Assembly: GCA_039820405.1 (NCBI GenBank)
Contig: JBCBQC010000038.1
Location: 1-56,515, forward strand
Length of the DNA stretch: 56,515 nt
DNA from: CALLVY01 sp937899855
GTDB taxonomy: Bacteria > Bacteroidota > Bacteroidia > Chitinophagales > Saprospiraceae
Reading direction: 5' to 3'
Made by a program: the position numbers and the translations under genes. This document shows, in pieces, positions 50,911-56,515 of this stretch. The notes under the pieces were generated by a model that made no database searches, was not told the origin of the DNA, and saw nothing but the letters and a program-made list of their open reading frames with translations. The number at the start of each line of letters is the position of its first letter. The first letter of the stretch is position 1.

Positions 50911-52353
50911 TCAATCGTCTTCTCCCTGGCGTTCTCTCGGACTTTGGTAGGGAACGATCCAGTTCTTGGATCGGAAAAATGGCCACTCTTCGGCGGCCAA
51001 ATCCACTTCGGAATCTACGTAAACTTGGTAGGGGTGATCGTTGAGTCGGGCTTTGATGTGGGCGTAGACTTCCACCTCCTGCATGCCCTGAGCCCGGTAA
51101 TGATCGCGAAGGTGGTGGGCAAACTGTAGGATCATATCGGGGTGGGTAAATAATTTATAACCTTGCTTGTCATTGAGCCACTCGCGTGGTTTGATCTTCT
51201 CCTCCGCTCCCGTGGTGCCATTGCGAATGATGAAATGGCCGTAGCCCCGTTTGCTGCGCAGCATCATTCGCCAGGAATAGCGGTGCCCTTCTTCTGTCCA
51301 GGCCACGGGGCCGGGGAAAAGGTGGTGGCGCAAGGGGAGGAGGAGGTTGATGACGCAAAAGATACCGATGGCCCAGCTGATCCGCTGCTGCGTCGCTGGG
51401 GCATGGAGGAGGGCCTGCTGGCCATAGAGCTGTGTGCCGTTCTTGGCCAGGCGCATTTCCCAGCGTTGGGCTACCAGGGGCCAATTGAGGGTGGGTAGGC
51501 GTCTTTGGAACCCCGCGTAAATTTTGCGGGGGTAATCGGGGGCGAAGAAGAGGGAGGTCAGTGCGATGGACAGCCAGGGGAAGACCCCGATTTCAAAGAT
51601 GAGGACGTTGGTGAGGTGGAAGAACAATACGAAGCCAAAGGCCCAGCTGCGGGTGCGTTTGGAGAGGAGGAAAAAAGTGACGAATAGGTCGAGCAGTAAG
51701 CCACCGTAGGCCATGAAATAAGCGGTGAGCTCGGGTTCGAGGAGGGGGCCGATGATCGAGTGGCTACTTTTCGATTGGAGCCAGATTTTGAGGGGCTGGG
51801 CCCGGAGCCAGTCGGCGTTTAGCTTGGCGATGCCTCCAAAGAAGTAAACGACCCCCATCGAGAACTGCAGGAGAAACAGGGGCCAGTAGGGAATCCGTTC
51901 GCGGTACAATTCGGGGCGGCGAAAGATATCGAGGGAAAAATTGCGGTGGGCGGGGACGAAGATCATCAAGAAGCTCAGGACGCAGAGGAAGTAGCCGTGG
52001 TTGAGGTAAAAGGCTTTTTCCATTAAAAAGGTGTAGGTAAAGCCAAAGGCGAAGTAGGTGGCGGCCAAGCGGTAGCGGTAGCCGATGGCCATACAAAAGG
52101 CGGCCAGCATGAGCGAGAGCAGGAAGAGGGTGAGCCAGGGATCGTCGGGGATGCGGGCCCAGGAAAATCCGTAGTACTTGTAATGGAAAGCCTCGGAATC
52201 GAGCCAATTTTTGTACCAGTGTTTGTAGGTCAGGGTACTGGTGACGTCGATAAAGGCCAGGAGGCCAAAGAGGAAGCGGAAAAAGCTGAGGGAGGCGATA
52301 TCGACTTGGCGAAAGAGGAAGGGCATCATCCGTTTAAAAATAGATTTCCACAA
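50911..52353 (-). CDS. HTTM domain membrane protein (vitamin K-dependent gamma-carboxylase-like)
   Basis: 480 residues. Four to five membrane segments include the HTTM core: ASLSFFRFLFGLLAFIDV, LLQFSMGVVYFFGGIAKLN, the DWLRAQPLKIWL motif and FEIGVFPWLSI. The C-terminal 150 residues are soluble and rich in beta-strands, as in the carboxylase-like lineage. Bacteroidota homologs are uncharacterised; some act on lipids or quinones. It converges with the YndJ gene, with only seven bases between the two stops. Confidence 0.87.
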   Translation of the reverse strand: MWKSIFKRMMPFLFRQVDIASLSFFRFLFGLLAFIDVTSTLTYKHWYKNWLDSEAFHYKYYGFSWARIPDDPWLTLFLLSLMLAAFCMAIGYRYRLAATYFAFGFTYTFLMEKAFYLNHGYFLCVLSFLMIFVPAHRNFSLDIFRRPELYRERIPYWPLFLLQFSMGVVYFFGGIAKLNADWLRAQPLKIWLQSKSSHSIIGPLLEPELTAYFMAYGGLLLDLFVTFFLLSKRTRSWAFGFVLFFHLTNVLIFEIGVFPWLSIALTSLFFAPDYPRKIYAGFQRRLPTLNWPLVAQRWEMRLAKNGTQLYGQQALLHAPATQQRISWAIGIFCVINLLLPLRHHLFPGPVAWTEEGHRYSWRMMLRSKRGYGHFIIRNGTTGAEEKIKPREWLNDKQGYKLFTHPDMILQFAHHLRDHYRAQGMQEVEVYAHIKARLNDHPYQVYVDSEVDLAAEEWPFFRSKNWIVPYQSPRERQGEDD

Positions 52354-52413
52354 AGGTCGTAGAAAAATGAGAATTTCTCAGCGCTTTTGTGGAAATCTCT
52401 GGGTTGAAAGCGT

Positions 52414-53124
52414 TTAGAGACGGTAGGGAAAGCGGCGGGCCGAGCGGCGATTGACCTGATCGATTACCTCGTTGGAGCGGGTCCGCCAGTCGCCATCGAC
52501 ATCGCAAGCGATCGACCAGAGTACTTCGCGGCCGTTGTTGCTCACCAGGTTGTAGCTGGCGTAGATCTCTTTGGAGTTGGCGAAGCTACTGGGGATGGGA
52601 CGGACGCCGGCGAAGAGGTCGATGACCCGTAGCCCCGCTTCGATTCCGAAGGAGGTCAGGTCGGAGAAATACTGGGTCTTTTCGATTCGGGCCCGTACCA
52701 CCGCGTCGACGCCCAGCAGTTGGGCCAGTGCTTCGGGCTTCATGCGCCACGAATCGCGGATGCTCAGGTCGTTCTCGGCGAGAAGGGCCCAGGTACGGGT
52801 GTAGGGTTGGAGGTCCACCCGGATTTTGCGGCGGCCGGCGGCGCTGCGCATGATCTCGTTGTGGAAGGAGACCTGGAAGGCTTTACTTTCGGCTTCCTCC
52901 AGGGCCAGGATATCTTCGGGGCTCAACTGGGTGGGCATCTGACCCAAAAAGACCATTTCGAAGGGTAGGACCGCCACGGTGCGGTGGTCCTGGGTCCGCT
53001 CTTCAAAACCCACTGCGGTGTAGGCATTTTTACAGCTCGACAGGGCGAGGAGGGCGAGTGAACTGAAGAGCATGCCGAGGCGGAATAGTCTGGTACGGGC
53101 TGCGAAAGGAGCTTGGGTTTTCAT
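52414..53124 (-). CDS. Putative lipoprotein of unknown family
   Basis: 236 residues. The signal peptide ends with a lipobox Leu-Ser-Ser-Cys (Cys about 31). The mature part starts with VAVLPFEMVFLGQMP, as in assembly or GNA1162-like lipoproteins, and contains IRDSWRMKPEALAQLLGVDAVVRARI. The VAVLPF strand plus a later ILLGVDAVV-type helix-strand is reminiscent of the CsgG/LPP20-like beta-alpha fold. I cannot assign a function. It is upstream of the HTTM gene on the same strand with 60 bases between. Confidence 0.65.
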   Translation of the reverse strand: MKTQAPFAARTRLFRLGMLFSSLALLALSSCKNAYTAVGFEERTQDHRTVAVLPFEMVFLGQMPTQLSPEDILALEEAESKAFQVSFHNEIMRSAAGRRKIRVDLQPYTRTWALLAENDLSIRDSWRMKPEALAQLLGVDAVVRARIEKTQYFSDLTSFGIEAGLRVIDLFAGVRPIPSSFANSKEIYASYNLVSNNGREVLWSIACDVDGDWRTRSNEVIDQVNRRSARRFPYRL

Positions 53125-53449
53125 AAGGCTTGGAGTTAAAAGGTGAACAATTCGCTGGCAATGTTTAGCGCATTTGCTGATAAGAAGATAATGGAGAAAA
53201 ACGACAGATTAAAGCCGACGGAGGAGGGTTAACGAATGTTTAAAGGACCTTAACGTTTTGTTTGGACTACGGGAGAAAGCCCAAAAAGGCTCGAAAAACC
53301 GAGGTTAAACAGTTTTTTTTAACTTTTTGTTGTTTTTATACGATTTTGTAAAACAAAAAGTTGAATTACTAAAAAAATGTATTTATTTTGCGTGCATGAT
53401 AGACATGATTTGATGATAAAGGTGATCTTTTAAAACAAATTCTTTCATC
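53125..53449. promoter_or_regulatory. AT-rich divergent region with promoter and inverted repeat of the AntA-like gene
   Basis: TTG (53361-53363), a 20-base gap and TATTTTG (53384-53390) make a near-consensus Bacteroidota promoter toward the AntA-like gene. Directly upstream of the TTG, CTTTTTGTT (53323-53331) and AACAAAAAG (53352-53360) form a perfect 9-bp inverted repeat, a possible operator. Nothing clear faces the lipoprotein gene. Confidence 0.55.
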
Positions 53450-54262
53450 ATGGAACTGCAAATTCTCGTCAGTAAAAAAGGAACGCGCGTAGTAACCGCT
53501 ACCAACCTACACCGCGCCTTACAATTGCCCGATCACAAGTACAACAGCAATGTGGAACGTTGGCTGGTGGATGTGTACGCTTTCAAGGACGATGTGCGGC
53601 GGCCCGTGGAGCTCAAAGATTTTTCGCAACGGGATCGTCGCCACAGCAAGCTCAAGGATTTTTACTTGTCCATCGAGCTGGCCAAGCTGATTACGCTCAA
53701 CTCCAACAGTGGGGTAAAATTGCGTTTTGCCAAATGGTTGATGTCTTTGCAGGATCAGGTGGAAAACGCCGAGTTGTTGACCAAGGACCAGGTCCTCACG
53801 GTGCTGGAGCTTTCCAAAGCCATGGGGCTCGTCTCCTGCCAAAAATCGGTGGAGCAGCAGCACCTCAAGCACTACGAGACCCAGCGTGGCTCCTCCCATC
53901 AGTGGTGGGAATACCGGGCCCAATTGTTGGGCTATTCGGTCGATACCTTGCAGCAAAAAATGCGGGAAGTTGGTAAAAACTACAAGGGAAAGAACCTCCT
54001 GCAAATGCTGGTTAGCATCGACCGCTACGAAGTGGTGAGAATGGCCATCATCGACTTGTTTATCGCCCTGGGTAAGAGTTATGCCTACGCCAAAAATATG
54101 GGAGATCTGGCCAAGATTTTTGCCCGTGAGATGAAGGTGGAGATTTGGGACGATCGGGGCAGCGACATTAATTTTGGTTCGGGTGATATCGATCAAAATC
54201 TCGTCCAGAAGTTGCGTAACTTCCAGCACGGACAAACTTCCACTTTTCTGGAGGCCGCCTGA
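53450..54262 (+). CDS. AntA/AntB-like antirepressor-domain protein
   Basis: 270 residues. The N-terminal 110 residues match the AntA/AntB antirepressor fold: TRVVTATNLHRALQL, DVYAFKDDVRRPVEL and LSIELAKLITLNSNSGVKLR, the counterparts of the phage DLHEFL, NRIEDYGF and DMAKEL segments. A middle segment, KSVEQQHLKHYE and HQWWEYRAQLLG, is unlike phage relatives. A helical C-terminal part carries an alternating basic-acidic stretch. No integrase, terminase or portal gene is near, so this is more likely a domesticated chromosomal regulator than prophage. The gene precedes parE by 250 bases on the same strand. Confidence 0.65.
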   Translation: MELQILVSKKGTRVVTATNLHRALQLPDHKYNSNVERWLVDVYAFKDDVRRPVELKDFSQRDRRHSKLKDFYLSIELAKLITLNSNSGVKLRFAKWLMSLQDQVENAELLTKDQVLTVLELSKAMGLVSCQKSVEQQHLKHYETQRGSSHQWWEYRAQLLGYSVDTLQQKMREVGKNYKGKNLLQMLVSIDRYEVVRMAIIDLFIALGKSYAYAKNMGDLAKIFAREMKVEIWDDRGSDINFGSGDIDQNLVQKLRNFQHGQTSTFLEAA

Positions 54263-54511
54263 TCGGTGGGCCAAAAGTCCGTACACCCACTATTTCTTTC
54301 CCTTCCTGCTCGTTTGGATGCAAAAAATCCTGTCAGATTTGGTAATTTTACTTTTTGGCAACCTTTCGGGTACCCCGCTTCTTGCGATTGCGTTGTATAA
54401 TTGCGTATTCGGTAACCTTTTAGGGGGAATCTTGCGTTTAAGGACCGGGAAGTAACCATCCGCAAAGCTCCGGTACCGACCACGAAACACGATAACTATC
54501 AGCAGTAGACT

Positions 54512-56431
54512 ATGGCTAAAGTAACTTACAACGAGGACAATATTCGATCTTTGGATTGGCGCGAACACATTCGGATGCGCCCGGGAATGTACATTGGTAA
54601 ATTGGGTGACGGCGCTTCGGCTGATGATGGCATCTATATCTTGCTCAAAGAGATCATCGACAATTGTATCGACGAATACGTGATGGGCTACGGTAAGGTC
54701 ATCGAAATCAGTCTGGAGGAGGATACCATCGCCATTCGCGACTACGGCCGCGGCATTCCGCTGGGCAAGGTAGTGGATTGCGTATCGAAGATCAATACGG
54801 GGGGAAAGTACGACTCCAAGGCCTTCAAGAAATCGGTGGGCTTGAATGGGGTGGGTACCAAAGCGGTCAACGCCCTGTCGGATTACTTCATGGTCCAGGC
54901 CGTCCGGGACGGCAAGACCAAGATCGCGGAATTCGAAAAGGGCGAGTTGGTCAAAGATGCCCGGGTCAAACGAACCAGCGAGGAGAATGGAACCCTGATC
55001 CGCTTCAAGCCGGACTATTCCGTCTTTAAGAAATTCCGTTTTCGCAATGATTTTATCGAACAGCAGCTCTGGAACTACGCCTATCTCAACGCGGGCCTCA
55101 AGCTGGTCTTCAACGGGAAAACTTATTTCTCGCGCAATGGGCTGCTCGATCTATTGACCCGCAAAACTGCTTCAGAGCAACTGCGTTATCCCATCATTCA
55201 CCTCCGAGGCGACGACATCGAGGTCGCCCTTACCCACGGCCAGCAATACGGCGAACAGTACTATTCCTTCGTCAATGGACAGAATACCACCCAGGGGGGA
55301 ACCCACCTCCTGGCTTTCCGCGAGGCCATCGTCAATACGGTCCGCAACCACTTCAATAAGAACTACGACGCCAAAGATGTCCGCGCCTCCATTATTGGTG
55401 CCATTAGCGTCAGGGTAGAGGAGCCCGTCTTTGAGTCTCAAACCAAAACCAAGCTCGGTTCGCAAAACATCGGCCCCGGTGGTCCTACCGTCCGCTCCTT
55501 TATCAACGATTTCGTGACCCGTACCCTGGACAACTACCTTCACCAAAACTCGGAGGTGGCCAAGGAACTCCAAAAACGCATCGTACAGTCCGAACGGGAG
55601 CGCAAGGAGATCGCTGGCATCAAAAAACTGGCCAACCAAAGAGCCAAAAAGGCCAACCTACACAATAAAAAGCTGCGGGATTGTCGGGCCCATTTTAGCG
55701 ACTCCAACCGCAAATCAGCGGAGGAACTGCGCCAAGCAACTACCATCTTTATCACGGAAGGGGACTCGGCCAGCGGATCCATTACCAAGGCCCGGAACGT
55801 CCAGACCCAAGCCGTTTTCAGCCTCCGGGGAAAGCCCCTGAATTGCTACGGGCTTACCAAAAAAGTCGTTTATCAAAACGAGGAATTCAACCTGCTCCAA
55901 CACGCCCTCAATATCGAAGATGGGTTGGACGACCTGCGCTACAACCGCGTGGTCATCGCCACCGATGCCGACGTCGATGGGATGCACATCCGCCTCCTAC
56001 TCCTTACCTTTTTCCTCCAGTTCTTTCCCGAATTGGTTCGGGCTGGACACCTCTACATCCTGGATACGCCCCTGTTCCGCGTACGGGACAAGAAGACGAC
56101 CTACTATTGCTACAGCGAAGCGGAAAAGCAGCGGGCGATTGGTAAGTTGCGGGGCAAAGCCGAAATTACTCGTTTCAAGGGCCTGGGCGAGATTTCCCCC
56201 GGTGAGTTCTCCGATTTTATTGGGGAAGAAATCCGCCTGGATCCCGTGATTCTCAACGAGAATACCAATATCGAAAGCGTTTTGCAATACTACATGGGCA
56301 AAAATACCCCCGCTCGTCAGCATTTTATCATCGACAATCTGCGGGTCGAGAAGGATGAATTGGACGAAGAGGAAGGCTCCGAAGCGCTCGACGATACGGC
56401 GGTGGTATCGGATACCAAGGTAGTGGCCTGA
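54512..56431 (+). CDS. parE: DNA topoisomerase IV subunit B
   Basis: 639 residues of a type IIA topoisomerase ATPase subunit. Bergerat/GHKL motifs are KEIIDNCIDE, RDYGRGIPLG and GLNGVGTKAVNALS; transducer Lys in QGGTHLLAF; the TOPRIM part has TEGDSASG and ATDADVDGMHIR with its metal-binding Asp pair. The C-terminal FKGLGEISPGEFSDFI segment is standard. It decatenates daughter chromosomes with ParC. The length and missing insert fit ParE rather than GyrB. The tail after about residue 610 is acidic and variable. The partner parC would be expected beyond the right end of the window. Confidence 0.94.
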   Translation: MAKVTYNEDNIRSLDWREHIRMRPGMYIGKLGDGASADDGIYILLKEIIDNCIDEYVMGYGKVIEISLEEDTIAIRDYGRGIPLGKVVDCVSKINTGGKYDSKAFKKSVGLNGVGTKAVNALSDYFMVQAVRDGKTKIAEFEKGELVKDARVKRTSEENGTLIRFKPDYSVFKKFRFRNDFIEQQLWNYAYLNAGLKLVFNGKTYFSRNGLLDLLTRKTASEQLRYPIIHLRGDDIEVALTHGQQYGEQYYSFVNGQNTTQGGTHLLAFREAIVNTVRNHFNKNYDAKDVRASIIGAISVRVEEPVFESQTKTKLGSQNIGPGGPTVRSFINDFVTRTLDNYLHQNSEVAKELQKRIVQSERERKEIAGIKKLANQRAKKANLHNKKLRDCRAHFSDSNRKSAEELRQATTIFITEGDSASGSITKARNVQTQAVFSLRGKPLNCYGLTKKVVYQNEEFNLLQHALNIEDGLDDLRYNRVVIATDADVDGMHIRLLLLTFFLQFFPELVRAGHLYILDTPLFRVRDKKTTYYCYSEAEKQRAIGKLRGKAEITRFKGLGEISPGEFSDFIGEEIRLDPVILNENTNIESVLQYYMGKNTPARQHFIIDNLRVEKDELDEEEGSEALDDTAVVSDTKVVA

Positions 56432-56515
56432 GCCCTCGACTAGGGTGTGTCTTACAACTATTTTTGCTCGTAGCTTCAGTAGATTTTGGTTCTGCTCGAC
56501 GCTCCTTTTTTCTGG

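Noticed and set aside
53450..54262. Prophage remnant
   Set aside because: The AntA-like gene is the only phage-like gene; no integrase, attachment repeat, terminase or tail gene is seen and base composition equals its neighbours.

Overview
The window is about 57% GC and looks like the chromosome of a gliding or adhesive member of Bacteroidota, probably Saprospiria (Lewinella-like). The phylum call rests on a 2,888-residue adhesin ending in a type IX secretion (type B) sorting domain, on DUF4197, DUF6702, HupE/UreJ-2 and HTTM proteins, on promoters of the TTG-N20-TAnnTTTG kind, and on the near absence of Shine-Dalgarno sequences. The class is an inference. I found no tRNA, rRNA, CRISPR array, insertion sequence or prophage.

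Layout. 1-5.1 kb: the 3' end of a serine beta-lactamase-like hydrolase, a decayed gene remnant, an esterase, a DUF4197 lipoprotein, dihydroneopterin aldolase fused to a cysteine-rich domain, and glutaryl-CoA dehydrogenase. 5.4-13.5 kb: an OmpA-like envelope protein, pabB, an M49-like peptidase lipoprotein, a VapBC-type pair whose toxin is scrambled by two compensating indels, and uvrA. 13.9-23.5 kb: an orphan ECF sigma factor and the giant repeat adhesin. 23.6-34.7 kb: a histidine kinase with its response regulator, hemB-yidD-DUF6702-hupE, ahcY, a glycosyltransferase, an EF-G-like GTPase and a MocA-like nucleotidyltransferase.

34.7-45.2 kb is the most interesting part. One minus-strand operon holds a P-loop kinase and two nucleotidyltransferases of the YcgL/RlaP kind (PF10127), the second interrupted by two in-frame TAA codons. 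After two plus-strand genes (a family 2 glycosyltransferase and a CBM9-beta-lactamase fusion) comes a minus-strand run of an ATP-dependent RNA ligase, an HD-Pnk end-healing enzyme, polyphosphate kinase and the tRNA hydroxylase MiaE. Together these encode the healing, sealing and possibly nucleotide-adding steps of RNA repair beside a tRNA-modification enzyme and a stress polymer synthase. The enzyme families are known; their joint operation here is my hypothesis.

45.4-56.5 kb: an SDR with a TetR regulator and clear operator palindromes, a metallophosphatase, a second SDR, a lipoprotein, a DUF1990-YndJ pair, an HTTM membrane protein, another lipoprotein, an AntA-like antirepressor protein, and parE.

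Three loci (remnant at 1.0-1.36 kb, vapC at 10.0 kb, nucleotidyltransferase at 34.7-35.7 kb) carry one or two small lesions in otherwise recognisable coding sequence. This is either real decay or local sequence error; read data would decide.
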